DNA of 64,000 nt, from contig NZ_OY761553.1 of assembly GCF_963664735.1 (NCBI RefSeq), positions 4,709,001 to 4,773,000 of the forward strand. Reading direction: 5' to 3'. Shown piece after piece: positions 52,597 to 60,492 of this stretch. Made by a program: the position numbers and the translations under genes. The notes under the pieces were generated by a model. It saw nothing but the letters and a program-made list of their open reading frames with translations. It had not been told where the DNA came from and ran no database searches. The DNA is from an uncultured Cohaesibacter sp. GTDB taxonomy: Bacteria > Pseudomonadota > Alphaproteobacteria > Rhizobiales > Cohaesibacteraceae. Position 1 is the first letter of the stretch; every line of letters begins with the position of its first letter.

Positions 52597-54642
52597 CTAA
52601 GCTTTCCAATGCAAACTAGGGTTCTGGGGAACATACCAAAGGTCGCGAACCTGTGTGTCATCACTGTTAGGGGTGGGATCGGCATCTCGGACACGGAAGG
52701 TGGTTGGAATTTTCACCGCGCTTCCGAAAATTAGTGCGTGCTGTTTTGGTAGAGATGGCAAGCGCCTCAGAACCGTTTCAGAGATAAACGGCGTCATCTG
52801 CTTGATCTGCAAGAGGTCGTCAGGGTTTTGGATGCGATGAATGATGAAGTTATTGCACTGGGAGAGAACTGTCTTCGATAGCTCACTTGGCCGCTGTGAC
52901 GCCACAATCAAGAAAGCCCCGTATTTCCTTCCTTCTTTTGCAATCCGCTGAAAGATTATACCCGCGTCGATGGCAAAGCGGCTCGGGCGCTCAGAGATGT
53001 AGCGGTGCGCTTCTTCGAGGATCAGGTGGACAGGCATCTTATTTCGGGGTGTTGCTCGGCGCATTCGGTCGAATATCAGTCTCGCAACGACTGCGGATGC
53101 GAGTTCAACGATCTCGTCAGAAGCGTCGTTCAGGTCAATGATGCAAAGCTGCTGCTTTTTCTCGTAGTGCGCACCCTGTCTGGCAATACCCAAGAGTCTA
53201 TCCACGAAATGGGTCGGCTCTCTGTCATGATCTTGCAAACCCTCGACAGAGGCACGCAGGAACTCAAAATCTGGATTGTCGGAAACAGACTTCAACCGTG
53301 TTACCAGCTGGGAACAATAGTCCCTTATCTGTTTATTTCCGTTGGCTTCTTCATAGAAGAGGGCCAGGTCGAGGGCTGCTTGCAACCTTTCAAAGGAAAA
53401 CGGCGCATTTCCATAGCTCGGAAGAACCGGTTCATCTGTAACGTAATTTTGTAGAAGCGTTAAAATAGCTTCATAGTTTCCCTGAGTAGTAGAGTTTCGT
53501 CCATCCTTAAACTGACCATAGTCGTTGTAGAGGCCGGATTTGATTGTCTCTCTGCAAATTTCTTCCGTCGAGAAAGTGTGCAGCATCGCTAAGATTCGTC
53601 CCTCCTTACTTGGGACACTGGAATCATCGTTCAAAATAGACAGAATAATTTTTGCCAGAACGTGATTTCGCACACATTCAAGCTCATCGGTCACGCCCAC
53701 TCTAAGATCTTCAAATGGGGTTTCTTGAAACAGCGTTGTGAGACCGAGAGCAGTACGCAAAGCTGGTAACTGCGTTTTCTCGCTCGCGCGGAGTAAAAGT
53801 GCCCACTCATCGACGGTCATGAACCAATGCGGAAGCCGAAACCGGTCGACTAAATCAGCACCGAGAAAACCTACTTCCAACCCTTCAGCCTCAGCGTCTG
53901 AACTAGTTGCTTTGAAGTAGCTTGAATGAATCTTCCAAGGTAGATTTTCAAAGGCTGGTCGATATTCGCCGTTAACATCAAAGATAACAAAGGCTGCACC
54001 AATCGCCTCAAATTCCTTTGTTCGATCAAAAACCGACTGAATTATGGACGCGACGGTACAGGACTTCCCGCTGCCGGTATTTCCCAGAACCGCGACATGC
54101 CCGCCGAAGAGGGTATCGAGTTGCGCCTTAACAGGATAATCCTTGAAAACCGCTGATGTGCCTATCTCGATTGTGTGAGGTACTGTCCCCCGTTGTTTTG
54201 CACCGCCAGCATCTCTTTTTGTCGCCGGATCTGGCGAATGCGCCGCGTCGAAGATGCGGTCCAAGTCTTCGTCGCGGGCGTAGAGAGCATCCGCGTAGAG
54301 TGGAGGGAAGGTCGAAACCCCGAACCTAAACGAACCACCCTTAACGGGCATCGAGCCAACTGGTACGACATCGAGAAACTTTGCGGCTGCCGCCTTGTTC
54401 ATCTCGGATCCACCTCCGGTAGCGGGAGGAAAATCCTTCTCGCGAAGGCCGATAACTTCGAGAACGACATATTCGGATTGGGTTGGCGCCATGAGATACG
54501 ATCCCAACGTCGCGACATAGTGGACATCATCAAAGCCAACCACCGTGAAGTTGTCGCTGCCCCTATGCATTTCGACGACAAGGCGATCAGCCGAGACGCT
54601 AATAATCTTACCTATGGCGCGGCTTGTATCATCCCTCGCCAT
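52597..54642 (-). CDS. HerA-type hexameric ATPase of a SIR2-HerA defence pair
   Basis: A protein of 681 residues from the ATG at 54642, with AAGGTGG upstream. An N-terminal HAS-barrel covers about residues 10-75. The FtsK/HerA RecA-like core has Walker A VLGNTGSGKSCT near 187-197, Walker B in LILEEAHRYI, and the HerA-specific ASQRPSELSKTVLSQCNNFIIHRI segment with the sensor and arginine-finger region. It overlaps the SIR2 gene upstream by 14 bp. Paired SIR2-HerA proteins form large complexes that protect cells against phages (described as Nezha or Sir2/HerA), with the HerA ring acting as ATPase/DNA translocase and controlling the partner. Confidence 0.92.
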   Translation of the reverse strand: MARDDTSRAIGKIISVSADRLVVEMHRGSDNFTVVGFDDVHYVATLGSYLMAPTQSEYVVLEVIGLREKDFPPATGGGSEMNKAAAAKFLDVVPVGSMPVKGGSFRFGVSTFPPLYADALYARDEDLDRIFDAAHSPDPATKRDAGGAKQRGTVPHTIEIGTSAVFKDYPVKAQLDTLFGGHVAVLGNTGSGKSCTVASIIQSVFDRTKEFEAIGAAFVIFDVNGEYRPAFENLPWKIHSSYFKATSSDAEAEGLEVGFLGADLVDRFRLPHWFMTVDEWALLLRASEKTQLPALRTALGLTTLFQETPFEDLRVGVTDELECVRNHVLAKIILSILNDDSSVPSKEGRILAMLHTFSTEEICRETIKSGLYNDYGQFKDGRNSTTQGNYEAILTLLQNYVTDEPVLPSYGNAPFSFERLQAALDLALFYEEANGNKQIRDYCSQLVTRLKSVSDNPDFEFLRASVEGLQDHDREPTHFVDRLLGIARQGAHYEKKQQLCIIDLNDASDEIVELASAVVARLIFDRMRRATPRNKMPVHLILEEAHRYISERPSRFAIDAGIIFQRIAKEGRKYGAFLIVASQRPSELSKTVLSQCNNFIIHRIQNPDDLLQIKQMTPFISETVLRRLPSLPKQHALIFGSAVKIPTTFRVRDADPTPNSDDTQVRDLWYVPQNPSLHWKA

Positions 54643-55897
54643 TTTCACCACCTTGCTGCTTGGAAAGTAGAGACTTGAAAACCTTTTCTATGGCTTGCTC
54701 TGCTTTCTGATCCGCGCTCGTTGGCATCAAATCCTGCACGATACTGTCGAAGTAGTGCGCTTTCTTGCCCGTCTCCTTATCACTGCCCCAGATGAACCAG
54801 ATCCTCGGGTCTCCAAGCGCAGCGAGTTCCTTGGTCACCGAGTTGTTGGCGTCTTCGGCATTGAGAAATGCGATCAGACGGAAACCAGGTAGAGTAAGCC
54901 CCTGAAAAATAATGTTATTGATATGCTCATCGCCGAAGCTGAATCCCATAACAAAAAGGACGCTCTGGTCTTGAACGATCTGGCGCTGAAATTCACGGAA
55001 CATATCTGAGTAGGGCGAGCCAAAACTCGCCGTCTGTTTCGAGGGCGTTGGGTAGATCATGACGCGATCCTTGGCAGGGTCGAGCTTTTCGGCAGACTCC
55101 CTGATTGGGTAAAGACCGGCCTCCTCCTCAGTCCAGTTTACGGACCCGTGAAGCTTGCAGAAATGCACATATCCGTCGACCGCCGCCCACCTCTTTGAAG
55201 AAATATCGAGCTGTTCAGCCAGAGCACGACGATATGTGGAAGGGTTGAAACGGCGTTCAACGGTGCCCGCAAACCCGTTGGAATATGGAATGCCTGATCG
55301 GTCCATTGCCCTCTCATTGAAGAGGTCGTAGTTGGTGGTAAAAACCCAAGATGGCGCAAGGCCACGGGATCGGGTGGCCAGCGACTGATAAAAGCGCCGA
55401 TACAGCGTCACGACTGCTTCGTCGCCGTTTGCAAACAGTCCTTCGGTGCATTTCTGAAGGATGAACTTTTTCACGCCTGCGATGACAGCCTCAACGTTTG
55501 CGAGGGCACCTTGAAGATCCTCCTTGCCGCTCATCTTACAAAACTGCTGTGCTGTCATAAGGGCTTCCATCATCCGTTCTAGGTTTTTTTGGAAGTCTTC
55601 ATGGGTTAGGTCGATTCCCAACTGATCGTTGAGGGCTTTTCGTAATTTTGATGTCACAAACGATCCGCTGCCAAGCAGATCTTGAAACTCTGTGGCAAGC
55701 GGCCCCATCGTCGGAATGCCAAGTTCATTGCCGTCACACATGTAGGACGAGCAACCGGAGCCCATGAGAAAAGACAGGTTCTTCGAACCGAAAACCTCAG
55801 CCAGATCCCGCCGGATAATTTCTGCTCGGTCATCATATCCTGCTTCAGGGGGAAGTTTCGCAAACTCGTCTTTTCTCCCTTTTCTAAAATTGATCAA
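54629..55897 (-). CDS. SIR2-domain NADase of the SIR2-HerA defence pair
   Basis: A protein of 422 residues with a SIR2 fold. The NAD-binding GSGCS lies at 46-50, TTNYD at 187-191 with the invariant Asn188, KLHGSVNW at 248-255 with the likely catalytic His250, and GFSFGDEHINN near 318. A helical insertion at about 85-160 is typical of defence SIR2 proteins and replaces the zinc-binding module of deacetylases. It is expected to degrade NAD in infected cells. First gene of the pair; its 3' end overlaps the HerA start, showing translational coupling. No third gene is attached, as in the two-gene form of the system. Confidence 0.92.
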   Translation of the reverse strand: MINFRKGRKDEFAKLPPEAGYDDRAEIIRRDLAEVFGSKNLSFLMGSGCSSYMCDGNELGIPTMGPLATEFQDLLGSGSFVTSKLRKALNDQLGIDLTHEDFQKNLERMMEALMTAQQFCKMSGKEDLQGALANVEAVIAGVKKFILQKCTEGLFANGDEAVVTLYRRFYQSLATRSRGLAPSWVFTTNYDLFNERAMDRSGIPYSNGFAGTVERRFNPSTYRRALAEQLDISSKRWAAVDGYVHFCKLHGSVNWTEEEAGLYPIRESAEKLDPAKDRVMIYPTPSKQTASFGSPYSDMFREFQRQIVQDQSVLFVMGFSFGDEHINNIIFQGLTLPGFRLIAFLNAEDANNSVTKELAALGDPRIWFIWGSDKETGKKAHYFDSIVQDLMPTSADQKAEQAIEKVFKSLLSKQQGGENGEG

Positions 55898-56540
55898 ACA
55901 ACCACTCCAAGTAAATCTCGCGCTTTCTATCTCGCCCCATAATAGCGCAGGAGTTCAAATATTTTAAGTCCGGCGTCGGTTGTTGTTCCTCAATCATAGG
56001 TAGATAAGGCAAATGTCAGCCGTCCGCCCTTTTTGCCAGAAGTGCGCACCTACGCCAAAAAATATTCAGCACCACAGCGTAGGTCTCGAACGTCAACAGA
56101 GCCTTTGCTTTCTAGGTGTCAATGCTACGTCAGCTTTCTGGAAGCACGTCGGAGCCACCTCTGGTCAAACGAATGTCGGGATTGGGCCGACAATGCAAAT
56201 GAAGCATTCTTGACAGCTGTCAAGATTGGTAACTGGAAGCCCGGCACCGGTGAATTGTCCCGACACCGCGCGATGGAAAGAGTTGCTCGTAAACTCGCCC
56301 CTTTCGAGTCATCACGCTACAGAACACTGGCGATTCTTTCTATATTACCAGCTTTCAGTGCTTCGGAAGACCTGCCATTCTCTTCGTCGAAGGCTTCACG
56401 TCTTCTGGAAGGTATGTCTTGCTCAATGCTTCCTGCAATCCTGTCGACATTACAACGTGAGTTGGTCCGTCTTTATCCGGCAAATGTACGGGCTTCTGAG
56501 CTGCTTCGGTCAGGATTTCATCGCTGTTTGCGACCTATGT
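55898..56540. other. Non-coding region upstream of the SIR2-HerA pair
   Basis: About 640 bp. It holds the SIR2-HerA promoter at its left edge, copy C of the dispersed repeat (about 56130-56200: CAGCTTTCTGGAAGCACG and CGAATGTCGGGATTGGGCCG) and an 18-bp perfect palindrome (56208-56225). Overlapping plus-strand frames here are not convincing genes. Confidence 0.5.
56208..56225. repeat. 18-bp perfect palindrome TGACA-GC-TGTCA type
   Basis: TCTTGACAGCTGTCAAGA reads identically on both strands. Its core TGACAGCTGTCA also occurs at 40520, with near copies at 40354, 40422, 40664 and 38953. It lies in the gap upstream of the SIR2 gene, next to copy C of the dispersed repeat. Confidence 0.7.
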
Positions 56541-56993
56541 CTAGAGCACCTGTTCGATAAGATAGAAATCCATATGATCCCGCGCGACCATGAAACTATC
56601 CTTCCAGGCCTTTTGTGACATGTTTGAGGGCGGATTGAATTCGATGAAGTACCCCGCCACCAGCATGCGGCAGGTTTCATCGACCGCTGTCATATAGTTG
56701 AGATTGGGGAATTGATCGCCATCTTCGTCGGGCTCACTCATGAAATCATTTCGGGTCAGTCTTGTCCCCGTGATGGCTTCAAAAGCGAGGAGCAGCTCAT
56801 CGAACTGCTTCATGCAATCATCAGACAGTTCAGAGTCAAACCTGTAGTATCCTGATATTTCTCCGCCAGATGCTCTCGTATCGGCAATGACCTTAGCCAC
56901 GTCATCAGGTGCCAGCTTTAGACATCTGAATGCACCGATACCTAAATTTCTCACGCTTATGTCATGGCCCATGCTGATAAACAGGTCTGCCAT
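56541..56993 (-). CDS. Hypothetical protein of the element
   Basis: A protein of 150 residues with a very good ribosome-binding site (AAGGAGG, 6 bases before the ATG). It is acidic and soluble, without signal peptide or membrane segment. Blocks such as FISMGHDISVRNLGIGAFRCLKL and ISGYYRFDSELSDDCMKQF do not match a family I recognise. It lies between SIR2-HerA and the HipBA-like pair and is transcribed alone on the minus strand. A link with defence is possible only from position. Confidence 0.6.
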   Translation of the reverse strand: MADLFISMGHDISVRNLGIGAFRCLKLAPDDVAKVIADTRASGGEISGYYRFDSELSDDCMKQFDELLLAFEAITGTRLTRNDFMSEPDEDGDQFPNLNYMTAVDETCRMLVAGYFIEFNPPSNMSQKAWKDSFMVARDHMDFYLIEQVL

Positions 56994-57168
56994 TTTATGC
57001 CTCCTTTTCTTCCATTTCGGCTTGCGGTCCTGCCTATCGAGGCTGCGAGCCGATTGGTGTGGGGATTGAGTTTTGAATGTGTCTCATTGTGGCCAGAGTA
57101 GGCCTTGCTTTATGGTGTAAATAATATTATTTTATCAATAACTAAAATTTTGGTGATCAGATACCAAT

Positions 57169-57477
57169 ATGATATCACTTGTTACAGCATCAAAGGGTAA
57201 GGCGAAGCTGCGGGACAATGTCCGCGCAAGACGTCTTGGTATGAATTTGACACAGGCCGGTCTTGCTGATCGTTCGGGTGTTCCTTTGCCGACATTGCGG
57301 AAGTTTGAACAGACCGGCTCAATCTCGCTTGAGGCTTTTCTCAAGCTCCTGATGGTCGTGGGCGGGATCGAAGAGGTGATCGAGGCAACGGAAAATCGGA
57401 CGGAAGAATTTACCTCCATTGATGATGTCTTGAAACCGGAACCGGGCCTCAAACGCAAGAGGGGGCGCCTTAAATGA
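57169..57477 (+). CDS. hipB: HipB-like XRE-family antitoxin
   Basis: A DNA-binding protein of 102 residues with an XRE helix-turn-helix (about 18-70: LRDNVRARRLGMNLTQAGLADRSGVPLPTLRKFEQTG, given by its ends and core). The C-terminal tail is basic. ATGA overlap of 4 bp with the HipA-like gene places both in one operon, in the usual antitoxin-first order. It probably binds the HipA-like kinase and represses the operon. AT-rich sequence at 57110-57165 would hold the promoter. Confidence 0.85.
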   Translation: MISLVTASKGKAKLRDNVRARRLGMNLTQAGLADRSGVPLPTLRKFEQTGSISLEAFLKLLMVVGGIEEVIEATENRTEEFTSIDDVLKPEPGLKRKRGRLK

Positions 57478-58712
57478 TCGACTTTCAGCCAGTCAGGGAA
57501 ATCAAGGTTGGTCTTGATTTCGGCGATGATGTCATTTCTGTTGGCCGCCTCGCCATTCGGGATGGACGGATCTATTTCGAATATGATGCCTCTTTCATCG
57601 ATGTTGGAATAGAGCTTTCCCCTTTGCGCCTGCCTTTGAAGCGTGGTGTTTCAAGCTTCGATCCCTTTCTCTTTGAAGGCCTTCCGGGTCTGTTCAATGA
57701 CAGCTTGCCGGATGGCTGGGGGAGACTGCTGTTTGATCGCTTTGCCCGATCGCATGGTGTCTTGCCGCACGAGATCTCTCCTTTGGATCGCCTCGCCTAT
57801 ATGGGGCGTCGGGCGCTCGGCGCGTTGGTTTATGAGCCTGATCATGCTGTTGGTGAGCAGGAAGGGACCATCAGTCTTGATGCACTGGCAGATCAGGCCC
57901 AGGAGATATTGGAAGGGCGAGCGGAAGATGTCCTTGAAGATCTGCTGGCATTGAATGGCTCCTCCGCGGGAGCCAGACCAAAGGCACTCCTGGGTGTCGA
58001 CCGGGATCGCAGAGTGATTATTCATGGCGTATCTGATTTGCCAGACGGATTTGATCACTGGCTGATCAAGTTCCCCAATAGCCAAGACGGGATCGATGCG
58101 GGAGTCGTGGAATATGTTTACGCTCTGATGGCCAAGGATGCTGGCATTGAAATGCCGGATGTTCATTTGTTCCCGGCAGCGAGCGGACCGGGATATTTCG
58201 GGATCCGGCGGTTCGACCGTGTGGGCGATCAGCGCTTCCACATGCATACGGCCTGCGGCCTGCTTCATTCAGATTTCCGAACGCCATCGGTGGATTATGA
58301 GGATCTGGTCGCCTTAACGCAGATGCTGACAAGAGACATTCGAGAAGTTGAGAAGCTCTATCGACTGGCCGTTTTCAACGTTCTGGCTCATAACCGTGAT
58401 GATCACTCCAAGAATTTCAGCTTTCTCATGGCGCGTGATGGCAATTGGCGTCTGTCACCAGCCTACGACCTGACCTTCTCTTCCGGTCCGCGAGGAGAGC
58501 AAAGCACCATGGTGATGGGGGAGGGGCGCAATCCCGGCATTGAGCATCTGAAAAAGCTGGGAAAAGAAGCCTCTCTGCCAAAAGGTCGGGCAGATGAAAT
58601 CATCGCTGATGTCAAAGCCGCGTTACTACAATGGCAATCTCTGGCAAAAGAATTTGGTGTTTCGCCAGAGACACTGCAAGTGATCAGCAGCAGGCTTCTG
58701 ATGGAGCCCTAA
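57474..58712 (+). CDS. hipA: HipA-like serine/threonine kinase toxin
   Basis: A protein of 412 residues. The HipA N-terminal subdomain covers about 10-120 (LPGLFNDSLPDGWGRLLFDRF), the kinase core about 150-400. GSSAGARPKALLG (162-174) is the ATP-loop with possible autophosphorylation Ser, HWLIKFPNS contains the nucleotide-contacting Lys, HNRDDHSKNF (306-315) carries catalytic Asp309, and YDLTF has metal-binding Asp332. The numbering matches E. coli HipA, which phosphorylates glutamyl-tRNA synthetase and causes persistence. All key residues are intact. It is the last gene of the island, 140 bp from attR, where it may stabilise the element. Confidence 0.9.
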   Translation: MIDFQPVREIKVGLDFGDDVISVGRLAIRDGRIYFEYDASFIDVGIELSPLRLPLKRGVSSFDPFLFEGLPGLFNDSLPDGWGRLLFDRFARSHGVLPHEISPLDRLAYMGRRALGALVYEPDHAVGEQEGTISLDALADQAQEILEGRAEDVLEDLLALNGSSAGARPKALLGVDRDRRVIIHGVSDLPDGFDHWLIKFPNSQDGIDAGVVEYVYALMAKDAGIEMPDVHLFPAASGPGYFGIRRFDRVGDQRFHMHTACGLLHSDFRTPSVDYEDLVALTQMLTRDIREVEKLYRLAVFNVLAHNRDDHSKNFSFLMARDGNWRLSPAYDLTFSSGPRGEQSTMVMGEGRNPGIEHLKKLGKEASLPKGRADEIIADVKAALLQWQSLAKEFGVSPETLQVISSRLLMEP

Positions 58713-58729
58713 TGATTTCCAGGTTTTAA

Positions 58730-58812
58730 GAAGTTCCCGCTGGTTCACGTGAACCGGTAAACCGGAACAAATCGGGAATATGTCGGCTCTGCCGGTTCAA
58801 AACGAAGTTCTC
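58730..58812 (+). repeat. Right-end integrase arm-type repeats
   Basis: GAAGTTC-N3-CTGGTTCACGTGAACCGG at 58730-58757 matches the left-end sequence at 33467-33495, and AACGAAGTTCTC at 58801-58812 matches 33464-33475 exactly. Partial AACCGG/CCGGTT repeats lie between. The region 58713-58851 has no gene. Confidence 0.6.
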
Positions 58813-58851
58813 GTTTGTCGATTTCCTGCCGTTTCGAGTGGAGGGAAGAAA

Positions 58852-58903
58852 GTTGACATCGTAGGGGTCACTGGTTCAATCCCAGTTACGCCCACCATCC
58901 TTT
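58852..58903 (+). repeat. attR: 52-bp copy of the tRNA-Val 3' half
   Basis: It is identical to 33370-33421 (anticodon loop to six bases past the CCA). Upstream sequence does not continue as a tRNA, so this is the right-hand attachment scar and not a gene. Confidence 0.95.
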
Positions 58904-59011
58904 CCTCTTTAAAAGAATAAAGCAAAACAATGGCTTCTATGATCGAAGAGGTTTTGGAGCCTAGCTTTTCTATTCCTGCTTCTATTCACAACGTTCACAT
59001 TCGTCACTGTG

Positions 59012-59329
59012 ATGTCAACGCAGTGGCTAGAGCTTTACCACGTGCATTACCCCGAAGATCGCAAGCTTATCCTTGTGAAGAAAGTTGATGCCCAGCCAGA
59101 AACCGCCGTCAAAGACGGTTTGGAAATGGTCAAAGTGCAGAAACTTCGCACTCTGGCAGAATACGAGGATACAGACCAAACCATCCTCATGAGGGATGTT
59201 CTGAGGCGCCACAATGGTCTGCTATCTGACACGTCCATAGATATTCCCGATTTGGAGGAAGCGCGGGGCGATTGGACTGCACAGACGCTGCATCACCCAT
59301 CTGAACAAATTTTTGCATCGTATCTTTAG
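59012..59329 (+). CDS. Possible small hypothetical protein
   Basis: A frame of 105 residues from the ATG at 59012 directly after the island. It is soluble and rich in charged residues (ELYHVHYPEDRKLILVKKVDAQ near the start, given by its core). There is no clear Shine-Dalgarno and no family that I recognise. Codon use is unremarkable. It could be a genuine small gene or a fragment displaced by island insertion. Confidence 0.4.
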   Translation: MSTQWLELYHVHYPEDRKLILVKKVDAQPETAVKDGLEMVKVQKLRTLAEYEDTDQTILMRDVLRRHNGLLSDTSIDIPDLEEARGDWTAQTLHHPSEQIFASYL

Positions 59330-59511
59330 TCGGTCGTCTTTTGTCTTCGAGGGGCCAAAGCAAAAAACAAGATGCCTGAGCAGAGAGAAGTGTTGCGCAA
59401 GGTATCATACTCTGATGCAATCATTTGACATTTAGGTCTTCCCTTGCAAAGATTGTTTTTGGTAATAATATACAAAACCCCACCTCTCTTTTTGATATTA
59501 AGAAGTTTCTT

Positions 59512-60492
59512 ATGAGCCTCAAGATTTGTTTTTTTTCTGCCCTCGTTCTTACCTTCGCGGCGCCCTTTGCAGCACATGCTGAATATTCGGAAAGCTGTCC
59601 CGGAGAAGAAGGATATTATTATACCAATGATCGCAACTCCAAGAACCCGGTGGAAGGCGGCTTCATTTCTTATGATGCAGATGTTTCCGATGACATATGG
59701 GTTGGCCGGAATGCCGCTATTTGCGGCTTTGCTTCCGTTACGAATAGCGCCAGAATTTTAGGGCGCTCCATTATTTGCGGCAATGCACAAGTTATGGGGA
59801 GACATGCACAAGTTACCGGCTATGCCAAGGTCTGTGGTGACGCAGTCGTTGACGGAAGCGAAAATGACGTCAAAATTTTAGGGTATTTTGAAACAGAAAC
59901 CGGCCTTTACGATAGCGGCACTTACGAACAAAAAGACAGCGCCAATTCAACTCATCCTCTGGTCGCAGGTAACAAAAAGCTTAAAGCTGTAAAACGCTTG
60001 CTCGATATCATTGATGGGTTCAAATTCAATCTTTACAAAAAATCGGGCGACAAATTTAAGCCATACAATATCACAGAATGGTTCGCCCAAATTCCTAACA
60101 GACAGACCCCCTGCTTTGTCGAGATAAAATCCAGAATGTCTTACGATGGTAATGAAGACCTTGTTGGTGATATCGTCTTTGCCAATGACTACAACTTAAA
60201 TGTCAAAGACATACAGGATGGCCGAGTACATGAAAAAGCAGGAGCAAATTATTCGGACACAGATGGTCGATACAATAAAGACGGAAGTGTGGCTTATTAT
60301 ACTTACAATCACATTTCTAAAAACAGAGAAAACGAAATTCAGAAATATCACTTTATGAGAGGCAAAGAGAAGGCTATCGAGGATTTGGAAACTCCTGATA
60401 AACCAGTCATCTCTTTCGATGTGAAAGATGAATCTGATGCGAAGCGCATTTTGGATGCCCTTCGATATGCGAGTAAAATCTGTTCGCAATAA
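59512..60492 (+). CDS. Exported protein with left-handed beta-helix repeats
   Basis: A protein of 326 residues from the ATG at 59512. A clear signal peptide (FFSALVLTFAAPFAAHA, cleavage before EYSE) shows export; the earlier frame start at 59425 is rejected for this reason. Residues about 48-120 form hexapeptide-like coils (DVSDDIWVGRNAAICGFASV, then IICGNAQVMGRHAQVTGYAKV, then VCGDAVVDG), a short left-handed beta-helix with regularly placed Cys. The remainder (about 150-326) is polar and of unknown fold. No acyltransferase active-site His is evident, so a structural or binding role is more likely than catalysis. Confidence 0.75.
   Translation: MSLKICFFSALVLTFAAPFAAHAEYSESCPGEEGYYYTNDRNSKNPVEGGFISYDADVSDDIWVGRNAAICGFASVTNSARILGRSIICGNAQVMGRHAQVTGYAKVCGDAVVDGSENDVKILGYFETETGLYDSGTYEQKDSANSTHPLVAGNKKLKAVKRLLDIIDGFKFNLYKKSGDKFKPYNITEWFAQIPNRQTPCFVEIKSRMSYDGNEDLVGDIVFANDYNLNVKDIQDGRVHEKAGANYSDTDGRYNKDGSVAYYTYNHISKNRENEIQKYHFMRGKEKAIEDLETPDKPVISFDVKDESDAKRILDALRYASKICSQ

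Larger units (their letters stand above)
33370..58903. mobile_element. 25.5-kb integrative mobilizable element in tRNA-Val
   Basis: The boundaries are an exact 52-bp direct repeat: the 3' half of the tRNA-Val gene plus its downstream bases at 33370, and a copy at 58852. A tyrosine integrase and HTH partner sit just inside the tRNA end, pointing at it. The interior carries a relaxase and oriT-like region, a decayed restriction subunit, efflux and regulatory genes, an AAA ATPase operon, a SIR2-HerA defence pair and a HipBA-like pair. Similar sequences recur just inside both ends (33464-33497 and 58730-58812), consistent with integrase arm sites. There is no type IV secretion apparatus, so transfer would need a helper. 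The integrase reading frame is interrupted, so the element may now be fixed. Confidence 0.92.

Noticed and set aside
56033-56560. 175-codon plus-strand frame upstream of SIR2-HerA
   Set aside because: Crosses a dispersed repeat copy and an 18-bp palindrome and overlaps the start of an antisense gene; no recognisable product.
58828-58903. Second tRNA-Val gene at the right end
   Set aside because: Only the 3' half from the anticodon loop is present; the 5' acceptor and D arm are missing. It is the attR scar.
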